Positions 12,770-26,010 of a DNA stretch of 64,000 bases are shown here, piece by piece. The DNA lies in assembly GCA_037833965.1 (NCBI GenBank), contig AP031357.1:5538001-5602000 (forward strand). Direction: 5' to 3'. Within the stretch, counting starts at the first letter, position 1; each line of letters begins with the position of its first letter. This DNA is from Marchantia polymorpha subsp. ruderalis (Eukaryota; Streptophyta; Marchantiopsida; Marchantiales; Marchantiaceae). Position numbers and translations under genes: made by a program. Under the pieces are notes generated by a model. That model made no database searches. It saw only the letters and a program-made list of their open reading frames with translations, and was not told the origin of the DNA.

Positions 12770-15700
12770 ATGGCCGGAAAGCGCAGGGATGTAGGATATT
12801 CTCGGACTCCACCGAATCATAAAAGGTCCAAGTTTTCAAAGTCTGATGGGACGCGACCAGCACCTGCACATTCTGAGTGGGCGCAGAGGAGCTCAAATGA
12901 CAAGCTTTCACGTCATCCCAACAAGAATCGTGGCTCCCGATTTAAACAAGGTGAAATTCAGTTTCACACTGTGTTATGTTCACCTTGCTGAACAATTTAG
13001 GCACGTTCGGTCTGCAGACTAGAAGTTAGTTGACATTGGTTGCATTAACAGGGTATAGAATCCTGGGACAGCATTCTGGATGTTGGGGAAAAAATTCAGA
13101 GTTACATATTCTTGTCTACCACCGCCCTTGGAGGTTTGTGGAATTGTTTGTCGTCTGTAATTGAAGTCTTTCGCTCTTGATAATATACAGCAAATACGTG
13201 ATGAATGTACGAGCAAATTCGCTTATTCTTGAGCTCAGGTCTCATCACGTGGGCCCGGTTCAATTATTTTGAACTATTGATTGAGGACCTGTCCGCAGTA
13301 AATCGTTCCTGTTGGTGGACGTTGGCACCAATTTGATACTAGGACCTCTTTTATGAGATGGTGTTTTCTTATTCAAAATGTAATGTTCATGCGTGAATTT
13401 TCTGGCTGTTCTAGTTCCATAATTTGAGATCCATTCTTTCAGCAGGGAATCGCAATGATTCCTCTGTGACGACGTAAAGTAGGTTCCTGTGAGTTGGAAG
13501 TTTGACAGGGAGGTTCAAATTGCAGGAGCGAAGATTGTTGAAAAGGTTGTAAAGAAGGAGGAGGTAAAGGAAGAGGAAGAGGAGGAGGTTTTGAACTTTT
13601 CGGGAGACGAGACAACAGCTTACAATGTTCTCTTGACTTCTTTGCACGCCAAAGGCGGCTCATTTGCAGATGCCTATGCGCGGAGGTATTGTATTTGAAT
13701 TGTCAGAAATTACAGTGTGCACGTTTAATGGAGTTGTCTATGTATCTAAAGCTTTTCTCACTTCGCATATTTTATCTTCATTTGTATTAGAATGTATATT
13801 TTTGTCTTCTAATTTTCTGTCACAGACAGAGAGAAGAGCAGGGCGCGAGCAGTTCTGACGAGGATGATCTCGGTGAACCAGAAGAAGAGGATGAAACTGC
13901 CGTTGATGCCAGTGAAGATGATGGTATGAACTGTTTGCTGTCGCTGTCTCCATATCTTCTGTCACGTGTATTGGCTTTTTCTGCTCCTGTGCTTCTGCAC
14001 CGTGTGTAGTGTACGAGTGGAATTCGATGTTCCTGATTGAATTCTTAGTGTAGTAGCTGTACCACCTGCTGGTTGAGTAACGTGATTCGATGGTGCTCCT
14101 TGTAATACAGGTGCTTCTATCGAGCTACCCCTTGAAGAGCTTGAGGGTGCTGAAGATGACGACGATGAGTCGATAGAAGATGATGGAAACGATGATGAAG
14201 ACGGGAGTGACGACAAGACTGATGAGAAAGCAGATACTGTCGTGCAGAGTGAGGATGAGTCAGAGGACGAAAGTGATGATGAGACTGATGCACGGGCTGC
14301 TAGTGTCGGTCAGGCCGGTACATGTCAAGAGTGAGTCTAAACTGACTATGTTCTTTGATATTGTGTATCATATTATCCAATAATTGCTTAATTAGCAGTG
14401 AAGTTGAGAAATATTACCGGATCATTTGATGATGCGTGAAGTTGAATGTTGTTCTTGACGTCGCTGTATGATAAAAGTATCTGACATCCAGAAAACTTAC
14501 AAAACATAAAGTTATGCTATCCAGAGTCCCATCGACTACTGTATCATGAGTGAAGGATTTCTTTGCTTCTTGGAAAAGTAGCGGTAGGAATCATCTCTCA
14601 CTTTGACATGAGCTACTGCATCTATGGGGCAAGGTTTGACACAGAGGTAGGCCATGCAACGATAAATGACCTCGTGCCAAACTTATCTACAAAAGAAGCT
14701 TCTCGTACAGTAAGTCAACACTGAGAACGTTGCACATCGTTTTCTGATGAAGTTCAGACTTCTATTCCGCGCGAAAGTGGTAGCAGTAAGTTTAGCTTTG
14801 ATTTGAAAAGAGTTGTTGGAACTATGGGGCACAGTAATCTTACACAGTCCAGTCCATTGGTAGTCACATCTTTCAAGTTTACGTACAGAGGATGTCTTCT
14901 GTAGAGGTAGTCGAAAGACTAGAGAAAGTAGCACATCTACTGATATCCTGTTCAACTTGTCTCGAGTACAAATCGTAACTCTTTTGTAAATAAGCTTAAA
15001 CTCAATATCTGGACTTTTGGTGCTGTACATGAATGGAAGCTGAAGTTAGGCAAGATGCAGACGAGTGCAAGGTTTTGACAAGGTCTCATGAGGTGTAATT
15101 TATCTTGGCAGCCCCTTCAAGAAGCATTTGGAGCGCGGGCTCCTTGATGACGAGATTGCAAAATTATCGAAAGGTGGAGAGAAGTTCTATACAAAGTTTC
15201 CTGCAGCAGGTATTGACGGAGGTAGCTGGGTATCTACTGCACCTTCAGCACCATCTCAGGTAATTACAACTAAATGCAAATGTTTTCTGCCCAGACTCTA
15301 TATCGGCTGTCTTGTTTAGTACACATTCCGCTTCTGAATCCTTCTACTTTGCGACGGGAGATGCTTACTTTAGGATGTCTGAAGTTTCACAGTTTCTCAT
15401 CGTGATCTCATGCTTGGTAAAGGAAAAACTTCTTGCAAGTTGTTCGGTAAAGAAACGCTTGGAGACCTCCTGGCGGGAGTCTCATAAGGAATGTACGTGG
15501 GGCGATTTTGAAACTGAACAGCAGTGCCAATTCTTCTCACTGTGTAAGCATCCGCTTCACTAAGTTATCAACATTGAAAAGTCCTAGGAGTTAGTAGTTT
15601 CAACTGGAATAACATAGTAGCTCAAGTTTGATTAGCATCATCTAGGCTCAGGATATCAAGGTTATTATCCGAGGAAATTGGCTGTTTGATGCATCCTTGA

Positions 15701-18700
15701 AGCAAATCTTCACCTCTTTAAAAAAAAGACTACATGAACATTTTCGGTATACTGCAAATGTGTAGACAGAGGATGTTCGAATTTGAGGACGTTAGATCGG
15801 TCATGGGGATCTTGCAGGTAATAGCTATCAGGACATCTTGCACACAAGAAGGCTGGTGAATAAAGGGGATGGTGTAGTGAATCATGAAGACGTCACTACC
15901 ATGGATGCTTACATATTGCATATTGTGAGTTCTTGGATTCATGATTCTATTTAAAGCTTGTCCTCATTGTACGTTATCTTTTGCAGACAAGGATCCTTTC
16001 TGTGATCTAGTTTGATCAGTAGATAGTAATCAATTAATTAGTACACATATTGCGTTTGAGTGTGAACATACTCGGAAGATGCTACTTTTCCGAAGTAATC
16101 TTGCTTGTATCTTATGTCAATATTTCCCTCTGTTGTTTGCAGCTCAACCACTTGACGAAATCCAGGGATTTGATTCAAAAGAACAATGAGAAGCTTCATC
16201 ATACATCGTCAGGTGGTTTGTCATCGCAGTCTGTCGTGGATCCTCCACGGGACCAAGGATTTACCAGACCTAAGGTTAACAGATGAACTTTCAAAACATA
16301 AGTCGATGAACCAGTTTATCAGTAAACCTCAACAGTTTCTTCTTCATGACGTTGACATGTCGTTGATATTTGTCAATGGGTGTGAAATTTTAGCTGCTTT
16401 CCTTGATTAACGGTGTAGTGACTACCAATGCAGGTTCTGGTTTTGCTGCCATTTCGCAGCTCAGCCTTGAAGTTTGTGGATCGGTTACTGAATATGGTTC
16501 CAGCGTTACAGAAGGTGTGTATGAATGTCTGGTGCGTGAAAGAGGTTTATGAGATGCACCTGCGAGACGTATTAAACTAGTGGGCATGCCGAAGAAGTAC
16601 ACAAAATGCTGAAACTTTATCCTGATGGTTTCGGACGAAGAAGCAAACACGCATATAAAGACTTCTATTGCCTGCCAATAAAATCGTCGAAGGCAAAATG
16701 GGTGTTTCAACGCAACTCATACGTTTGTTCAGTGTATATGCGGTTTATGGCCTTCAAGTCGTTGAGATATGTTTGTTCTCTGCTTCGGAACCCGAATAAA
16801 CTCAGGTCTTTGTTGTCTGTTGTTCACCTCTTTCTCGAATGATGAGAATTGCCATCGACTGACTACGTTTTGGGGTCGTTCTCATAGGCCAATGTGGAAC
16901 ACAAAGATCGTTTCTATGATGATTTTGGTGCTTTGAACGAAGAAGACGCTGAAGCATTAGGTGTTCCCAACAAGAAAGATCCAAAAGCTGGAAAACCTGC
17001 GGACTTTAGGGCCCTCTTCAGCGGAAACAACGATGATCATTTCCGCATTGGACTGAAATTTACAAGGTTTATACAAGTCATCTGCATTTTATCCCTTCTT
17101 TCAGACTGGATGGTTTATCTTGCTTTGTAATTTTCGGAATTTCGAACCTAATGGTTTGGATTAAAGCTTTTGCATAGTTGTGCTTATTTATCTATTTTTT
17201 GATTGCAGGAAAGGCATCAAGCTATATAGTGAGTTTTATTCTTCTGACGTAATTATAGCGTCTCCTGTTGGGCTTGTTACGGTTAGACCCTTGAACCGTA
17301 ACTCCTATAATGAGTATTTCTACTATTTCGTTTTAGTTGGTCAACTGAGTGCCAATTTTTTTGATGTTGTATTCTTGTTCCAAATCTCTTTTCAAGAACT
17401 TTCTTAGATTTGATTACTTATCACAGTTGATCTTCCTGCTGCTTTTACTTGGACTTTCCTGCATGAAATTCATCATGCAGGAAGGTTCACTGCTAGGAAC
17501 TGATTATGAAGACTGCTTATAACGATAAGATACAACGATGGCTGTCATAACTAATATCTCTTGAGCCGTCTATTCTCTAATCTTCGCTTTGATAACGCAG
17601 AGAATTGGAGAGGCAGAGTCTGAGAAGGCGAAGGAGATTGACTTTTTGTCATCCATAGAGGTGAGATTTGGAGTACATGTTGGAGGTTTTTCCCCAACAG
17701 ATAGTGCTGGTCCGAGAGATAAACGGAATGACTAATATTATGGATCTTTCTCATGGACCAAATTATTAAATAAGGACGTAGTCCTTGTCGTTCACTTTAT
17801 CACGAATGTGAGAGTTTTTCCTTTAATGAGGGCTAAGGTTGATCTTTGATCACAAGTATTGAAACGTTTGACTTGTGTTCTTGATTTCAGATTGCAGTCG
17901 TCGATTTTGCGGACATCATATTAATGCAGGTTTGTCTTATAATATGATCCTGAAAGATCCACTCTAGAAGTCATTGCTTTGATGTACTGGGAGCAAATTG
18001 TTATCTTTGCACAAAAGTTTCCAGGGTTATACTCTCAGCAGGTTGAGTTTTAGTCTGAGAAGTCAAGGATGGAATTTTGTATCCGTGTCTTGAAGCACCA
18101 ATAATCCTACTAATCATTACGTTTTCTACAAGCAGAACTGGGCACATGTGGCGACTGTGTTTGAGCATCTCAATAAAATACCAGCACAACAGCATGGAAC
18201 AGATTTCATGAGGATCCGAGAGTGGTGTGTGTCATCATACGAAGAACCTTTGGTGTTTCATTAACCGCAATCTATTATACCAAACTGTTTAGATGAGTTG
18301 TCTGTGATTCGAGCAGTAAGCGACATAAAACCTAAGAATACGTTCTTGACACCGGTAAGAAACAGCAGTTTGTCAATATCTTACGATTGATATTTGCACT
18401 GTCTTCGTGTTTGAGTTCAGGTTCTTGAATGGCCATGGTCGTCACTACCGTCAATCGATAATTCTCAGCGCTTTCTCAGATGCAGGTCCGTTCAACTCGA
18501 TGAGACGAAGTTATGTGAGCTTAGTTGATAGTTTTCACTGGATGTTGTTGTCTCTGATCTTCTCGACAACTCGTTCTGGCCTTGTGTCTTCTCCGCCTTG
18601 AAGTTTGTATCCGATGTCGTCTTATGTGGTGCATAGTCTCCAATCAATCACAAAAACTTCCTGAACGAAGCGTTTTGTACGTAATGATGATGCTTGAAGT

Positions 18701-21700
18701 TTGTAGATATTCAGTCGGAGGGTTCATTCGTCCCACTTGAACGGATGATGGTTAGCTACATCGATTTTTTCTTCTCAATGCAAGCAATTGAGCAAATTCT
18801 TTCAGTCGAGAGCCTGTGCTTCTGTTTTAAATCGAAAAGAGAAACCCAGACATTTCAGCAGTGTGTATGAATATGCCCTTCGATTTGCTTTGAGCAGACA
18901 GTCTGCTCAGAATTTTTGCAATTGATGACCAATTTAACAAGATGACTGGCTTCTTGTACGAACCATATAAACCAGGTATGAAGGCGATCACTAACCTCAA
19001 GCTCTGGTTTTTCAGGTGTGAACGCACTTTTCCACCGCACTTGTGTCAACCATGCCGGAAAGGTACGAATTGTAACTCTTAATATTTTGCTGTGGATATC
19101 TTACTACCATCTGGTAGTAAGATATCGACTGTCTTTTCATATGCAATTTTAGTCATTCAAAGGAGTGGAGTACACACAATATCCATTAAGTGGAGGCACT
19201 TGAAACATACTTGGAAGTTCTAAACATTGGTGTAAAACCCAAAGACGATGCTGTTTTGAGGCCACTACATTATGTGAAATGGTTCCATGATGTGTTGTTA
19301 CATTTCGGCTTGTACCGTTTTCAACACTGTGCATGAGGTCTTGCTTAGTGAAAGTTTTTTCATACATCAACATTGACCATGCTTCACGAGTACGCGTAGT
19401 TGGGATAGATAGAATTAAAGCTAACTGTGACTCAGTTTTCAGTTCGGGATTTGAATGCTACTTAGTTGTTACAAGTGCAGCAAGCTAGTTGTCGTATCAA
19501 GGAAGACACTGATCATACTTTGAACGTAATAACAGTTGAAAGTTCGCTGTCAGTATGAAGGTGTGCTAAGCCGTATAGTTCTCCAAGTGCGCCAAGTAAG
19601 TCTGCAAGATGTGATTCATATCGAATTTGTGATTAAGTTGTATTTTTTGATTACCAGCTGTATAAGGGTGTCAAACGATGTCTATGTGCAATCTTTGCTA
19701 AGAGGCGAGTTGATGGCTGTGGAGAGAACCGAGGTTGGATACATAGTTGTCTGACCAGTTCTGACTAAGTTGAACACAATTAGCTTTGCCTTCGTGATAT
19801 TCCATCGAATAATATTCACATAGTGATATTGATCCTCTGAAAAACTCAGACCTGTCTCTCCGTTCGTAATTTACATTCGTCCGGATTACTAAAGCAAAGT
19901 CGAACACGTCATGAACAAAATTAGCTTAGCGGAACTGACAGATTCACCTAGTAAAATGCAAATGCACTGGGGCTGATGAACTATTCAATGCCTAGTCTGT
20001 CCACCAAGAGCAAGGTTTACGCTTCTCAACAGCCAGCCCTGGACATAGGCAGTAGAGTGTACAGTCCCAAATTACTTCTCGACTCTCATGTTAGTGAGAC
20101 ATCGGGCAGGCTACAAAATGGAGAGACATGATGTTCAGCTCAATGTTTTCTGGTCTTTCAGGCTATGGCCCGACTACAATTATATCTGCTTACATATGTC
20201 TGTTGACGACGATTTGAGCAGGTTTATGAAAAGATGGACTGTACTTCGATCGCAAATGTGGACGACTTGCGATTTGAATTTTTTACCACACAGGTAACGA
20301 GGGAGAATCGTAGAGTCCACGAGCAAGCTCCAGCGATACGTATAGCATCTTTATGTTTCTTTAGATCGGGACTCCAACTTCTTTCTCATGATTAGGGGAT
20401 TCAGCTGTAGTTTTAGTCTTGATCTCCCAACTGCAGTTGAACGTTCTCTCAGTTCTTTGGGCACATCTGTCTAAGTGTTGCGGTGTTGCTGCAGGTGTTT
20501 CCCCGGATTAAGAACTCTATACAGGTACAGCACTTGAACGAGATCTTTTCACTACCATACCATACCGCTCGCGGAGTTGTGTGCACTTTACAGCAGCTTA
20601 TGGTCTGCTATTGAATAGAAGGATGAACTATGTTTGAATCTTTGCATTCTTAACCAACGGGTGTGTTTGAAATGGCAGGGGGGAACCTTACTTTTTGTGC
20701 CGTCGTACTTCGACTTCGTGCGATTAAGGAACTTCCTCAAGTCTCAAACCGCGTCGTTTGCTCTTTTGGGAGAGTAAGTTGTTCTATCATTCACCAGGTT
20801 GTCGTGTACACCTATAACCATATCCTGAGGCACATGTTATGATTTTACGTCGTTCCGCACGTGAAACCATGTACGTGTCTGGGACGTACAGGAGTCTCTG
20901 ACGAGAAAGCTTTGTAGTGAAGCCTGTGCAATTCTTGCTATCGGTCATGGATTGTATAGGATTCTGTTAGACTTCGCTCCACGCTGCCGGCTATGGCAGG
21001 TATATCCTAATCAGTAAAGCTTGTACAGTTTACGATCAACTGAATTTGCTCTTCAACGAAAAAGTGCAACCTCTGGTCCTTTCGTGTATGGCTTTTACTC
21101 AGGGTTAAGTTGTCATCCGTTTCAGATGCTGGCCTGTAGGACCCAGATATTGGCATTGAGTGCAATGCTTGATTGAATGTTAGTTTAGACGATTGCTTTA
21201 TTTTGAAGAAACACAACGACGGTGCTCAATCGCATGACTGCTATGATACAGGTATACCAAACAAAGTGATATCTCACGCGCCCGATCGTGGTTCTATCAC
21301 GGGGAGCGCAAAATTCTTCTATACACTGAGCGTGCTCATTTCTTCCATCGTTACAAGGTTTGTTTAGTTACGGAATTGTTTTTGTCCAGTAAACATAATT
21401 TTTAATTGGAAAGTATTGACTACCTACCTGAGATATTATAGTTTTAATAAAGTCGTGTTCGATGACTTCCTTCGCAGATTCGTGGAATTAAAGACATAAT
21501 CTTTTACTCGCTTCCCGAGCACGCAAACTACTATGTTGAGGTATGGAGCTTTTCCGAACTGGTGATATGCAGATGTCTGCTGATTACGTGCGATCAGTAG
21601 CCTGATTATCGAAAATAGTCACTCTGATAGCTCTAGCATAAATCGACAAACAAACATATGAGGTCGAGCTAAAGCTAAAGCCTCCAGTAAACATTGGAAT

Positions 21701-22111
21701 TTGAGCCGGTTTCTTCAAGATGCCCAGAAGAACACGTGACTAAATGTTTTGTTTCGTGTCACAGTTATTGAATCTGCTGGAGGGAAACGAAGCTCCGTCA
21801 TGCACTGTCATATTTTCACGTTTCGATAATCTTCAGGTTTGTTTTTACACTTTGTCTGCTAATTATGAAATTAGCACGTGGAGGTCATGTTTCATTCTCT
21901 TTGGAGGGGCTAGAAAATCTTGCGATTTTCCCATTCTTACGAAAATCTCGAAAGCTCAAGTTTGTGCAAGTTTTGAGCTGACTTTGTGGAAAGTAGTCCT
22001 CAGTTAAGAATTGAATTTCCTGTTTGTTGTCTGCAGTTGGAGCGTGTCGTTGGGACTTCACGAACCAAAAAAATGCTTTCATCCCCCAATCGGCTTTTCA
22101 TGTTCATGTAG
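12770..22111 (+). CDS. UTP25: UTP25 / digestive-organ expansion factor homologue, SSU processome protein (about 24 exons)
   Basis: Family role: nucleolar U3 snoRNP-associated protein needed for 18S rRNA processing, with a helicase-like fold lacking catalytic motifs. The start [20 protein letters not shown] at 12,770 is basic and fits a nucleolar protein. Approximate exons: 12770-12950, 13526-13685, 13828-13923, 14112-14330, 15113-15258, 15448-15544, 15825-15924, 16141-16275, 16434-16523, 16890-17066, 17210-17281, 17601-17660, 17891-17930, 18133-18212, 18420-18485, 19017-19062, 19540-19595, 20222-20295, 20496-20525, 20680-20774, 21250-21357, 21478-21541, 21763-21837, 22037-22111. Exons 2-4 are very acidic (runs of D/E). 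Family hallmarks in order: [190 protein letters not shown]. It ends [12 protein letters not shown] with TAG at 22,109. All exons join in frame where checked, so the gene looks intact. Confidence 0.94.
17456..17483. repeat. Short perfect hairpin in a UTP25 intron
   Basis: An 11 bp perfect inverted repeat (TTCCTGCATGA and its complement) lies around a 6 base spacer. It is intronic, and I see no larger element around it. Confidence 0.7.
19095..19126. repeat. Perfect 15 bp inverted repeat in a UTP25 intron
   Basis: Two perfect 15 base arms (GATATCTTACTACCA and its reverse complement) are separated by only two bases. It lies in the intron after the exon reading [16 protein letters not shown] perfect hairpin of this length is unlikely by chance in so short a stretch. 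Confidence 0.85.
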
Positions 22112-25100
22112 AGTGTGTCATTGTTCAACCAACCAAGAAGCTCTACAGGGTTAAATTTGTAAAGAATGAGGGATCTCAAGCTCATTGGACAAAGATTGTA
22201 CTCCTTCACATAGGATAGGAGATCCGAAATAGGAATAGTCGAAATCAAGTGACTCATAGAAGCAGATGTATCTTTTACATCTTCATATTTCACGTTAAAC
22301 ATAACTTTGTTGTACGTTTCTGCTGAACGTTTTCTGTACATTTACGCACAATCAATCAAGATTGAAACTTCGAGGTTAACAACGTTCGCTTGCGTGTAAT
22401 CATCTTCACTCAAATTAGCAAACTGCATCGATGGGAATTGATCACTCCTCACAATACTCTGGTCATTTTTGTCAATTATTGCTTGGGCGTATGGTGTCAC
22501 ACCTATTTGTCGAAGATAAGAAGTTGCTCATTATCTGATACACGATTTACTTGATACGACTTTATTTCAATGTTCACGCTGATATCTAGGAACGGCCATT
22601 CATGGCTACAGTGAACTACAGTAGAAATCATTCAAAATTGCCCACCTCAGGCCATTAAAAGCCAAGCCAAAAGTTTTGAAGAAAAGTAGAGGGCTGAATA
22701 ATTTTAAGGGTCTCAAACTTCACAAAAGACCCAATTATCCACCAGGACGGATGATCTTGTCAATGTTTACCAGATTAGTCAAGGAATTTCCAGAGAAACC
22801 TATTATCGCTGTAGGGAGGTCGACGTTAATGACTTGGGCGTGAATTTAATCCGGATACAGACAGGGAGCCGTAAATAGACGCGCCGACGGATTCTAATCT
22901 AGACAGTACGAACTCCTACCGCCTATTAATCTATCCAAGTTGAGAAAATGAAAGCTTGTTTTGAGGAGATATATCTTCTAATGCAGAAAAGATAAGATAT
23001 AGTAAACAATAGTCTTGATATGTGGAAAACCTAATTTTGAAGTTAGCAGTTAGATTACAATCATGAGAAGTTTTGAAATGTCCTTTTTGTTATTCGAGAA
23101 GTGTAGAAGATGGATTGTGATGTATTTGATTCTTCATCCTTGAAAATTTTCCGAAATCTGCTTTGCTGGCAACGTAGTGCAGGTCTGCAGAAAAGGCAGC
23201 ATACCTGTTTCTGGTGGAGAGATTGATGATGCGGTGAGCTTTGAACTGGTGAACAGCCTGTCATCAATTGAGCAGGTGATTTCTGTTTGCACGTTCATTC
23301 ATTGTGAGTTTGCGAATTCAACAAAATCAGTGGGTCCTCCATGGACATCCGGAAAGTCAAAAGAAGAAAATGTGGTGAAGATTCCAGAAAGGTTTGTAAT
23401 TTCCACTATAGCACCGATGGACTGCTTACTTCAGTACATTGGAGGAAGTGGGCAATCAACGCGTATTGTTCAGCTACATTTACTCTTCTTACTGCAGCTG
23501 TTCATTGACACTGATTTGACTGTAGACAAATGCAGGCAGCTGAGAAAATGGAAAATGGGACATCCGCGTTTTAGGACAGGGTCGTGTCTCTTGTTGTGAC
23601 TACAAAATTTAGCGGAAGACAACACCGAAAGACACTGCACGTAAAAGTCGTGACTTCATTCTGGCAATTGCAAAGGCATCTAGATTGGAGCAGGGAAGAA
23701 TTTGTGCAACAGAATCTTCTGATTCCAATTGTCTTTCCCATGAATTGAGAGTTTTACAGAGTTGCATTGTCATGGTAGATGGCATGATCCAGTAAAATAT
23801 GATCGGATGCCAAGTTCTATGCTAAATGCTTTGCGGTTGAACGCAAGTGAAAATTTCAACGAGCATATCCAGACAAAAGCTTACGGAAACAATCGGAAAT
23901 GAAGAAAGGGAGAGTTTTGTGACTGGGCCTTTTGGACTATTTGGCTGGTCCAGTGAACAAACTGACACTGGGCGTGGTACCAATCATATGGAAAATGCAG
24001 CGATCATATTCAGGTGGTTTAACATAGTGTAAATGGTTAGGAGTTGCATAACATCAGAACCAAGTAAGTAGTTTTCTTTGCACAACATCGCTTCAACTTT
24101 TCAACTTAGTTCAACTTTTCTCCAATGGGCATCCATTGCGGTGAAGAGTCTGAAGGAAGAATGAGGGGCTAAAATAGTCATCTGAGGTCACGGTTGGCTG
24201 GTTGCGTTTGCAAAAAGCAAACAGATTCGGATCTACTCTTTAATGAAAGCAATGTCATGTGCATTGTCATTGTTAGGTCCCACAAAAAATTATCAAAAGT
24301 GTCCAGCCTAGCATCTTCACTGTCTTCAGCGGAGTGAACTGGCGTAAGTTCAGTACAAGCCGGGAGTGAAATTAGTATGCTTAATAATTTCCAGTTGAGG
24401 ATGGACATATTTTAAGATATCAAACAATTTGTGGAGCACTGAAGATCAAACAATATTGTTGTGAGTTTTCTAGAAGTCGTTGCATTAAGATTTTTCCTTA
24501 TGATTATGTAAGATAAAGCTTGGGTCATTAGGGTGAATGCAATATATTTTTCACGTCTTGTGTAGCAAAAGGTTTCCTATTACTCCATAGATTGAGAATT
24601 CAGGGGTCCATGTGAATACTATAGTTAACTACCAAGTGCAACATTTCAAAAACGTTCTTTTACATGTTAACCATCGGATACTATGTGGAAGCAAAGTAAG
24701 TTATCCAAATGTTTTGGTTGTACCAACGGTGAAATCACACAACAAAGTAACCACAGTACATGGCAAATAACCAGATCATGCTGTTTCTGTCGTCTTCTGT
24801 ACCAAGCGAGAAGCAAGCAAGAGTGTTCTTAGCACGATCAAAATTCGATAACGATTTCATGTTTGTGGTCTAAAGACCTCCAAACTATGCATGCATTCAC
24901 ATACTTGACAGCTGGGGTAGAAGAACAATCATGCAAGCAGTTGATGACCTCGAGTACTGGTATCCTCTGTACACAATTCTCCGATATGATAGGTAGTAAA
25001 ATCCCAAAAAGCTTATCAGTTTTTTCTGAACCTACAAGTTATTTACAATTATGTAGACAACTGTTCTGGGTCAGAAGTAAGAAAAAACGTAACATGCTTA

Positions 25101-26010
25101 TTACAGCTGACTACGCATGTGCCACTCAGCTGTCAGAATGCGTCCACTTGCTCGAACAGATCGAACATCCCAGACAAATGGATTAACAAATAAGAAAATT
25201 GTAATTGAAATTGTCAATGTGACGTCATCGAATATACCATCACACTAAACACCATCATTCACGTTTCCTCTCCGCTTGCACAACAAAGTCAAGATCTACT
25301 CTGACCTTCTAACACCATGTTCCAATCACAGAGTATGAAAGAACACGATTTTTGTGTTCGAATGTTGTCATTACCTTGATCGCTCACACGATTCAGTGAC
25401 AAGATCTGATTGAAGAGGATGCATGCTTTTTCCCGCGCTACCCATCGTAGTGTCTGTCTTCCCGTTGGTCTTGATGCAGCTAGATTCGCAGTCTCCCAGT
25501 ACAAGTGAACATCCAGTTTTTCCACAACTCAGAGTTCGTCTCATCTGAGAAATCTGCAATATCATGCATTCTATGACATTTTGCTTTCACATCTCGCCAT
25601 CTTTGCTAATAACTTGATTTCAGATACTCCTGCATAGCGATCATCTTGTCCACTCAGTTCGGTCACTAGTGCACATCAAACCCAATAGACGTGAAGTGTT
25701 TTTGCCACCCGGTCTACGATTTAGCTTGGAACCAGAATCCTGGTTTTCCGTGTTAATTTTGATTCCCATCACTTGTCCCGAGCTCAAGCAGACTCCTGCT
25801 TCCACTTTGCACAATCTTCCTCTGTTCGTGGTCTGCGTATCTTCAGATCTCGGAGTGATATTTGTGCCGCTACTTGTGCACAGTGCAAGAAGTCTCATGC
25901 CCAGTGCACACGAGTTGTGACACTACTACAACGGGAAGATCAGTTTTCTGGAGAGCTGGGCTTTCGGATCGAGGGGAGGGCCTCCTGTAACCCGGTTTCA
26001 TTTCGCCTCT
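22112..26010. other. Intergenic region between UTP25 and the ROCO gene
   Basis: No gene is recognised. A 140 aa ORF at 23,177-23,599 (starting MQVCRKGSIPVSGGEIDDAV) and its neighbours have no domain I know. 23,085-23,115 shares about 30 bases with 49,242-49,272, indicating a dispersed repeat. Other ORFs (23,847-24,032; 24,863-25,186) are short and unremarkable. GC content rises from about 25.6 kb towards the ROCO start, consistent with its promoter and 5' UTR. An ORF at 25,669-25,920 in that stretch is probably non-coding. Confidence 0.5.
23085..23115 (+). repeat. Dispersed repeat, copy 1
   Basis: The sequence from TTGTTATTCGAGAAGTGTAG to TGGATTGTG recurs at about 49,242-49,272 with a single mismatch inside the matched stretch. 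The flanks of the two copies do not resemble each other. The parent element is unknown. Confidence 0.6.
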
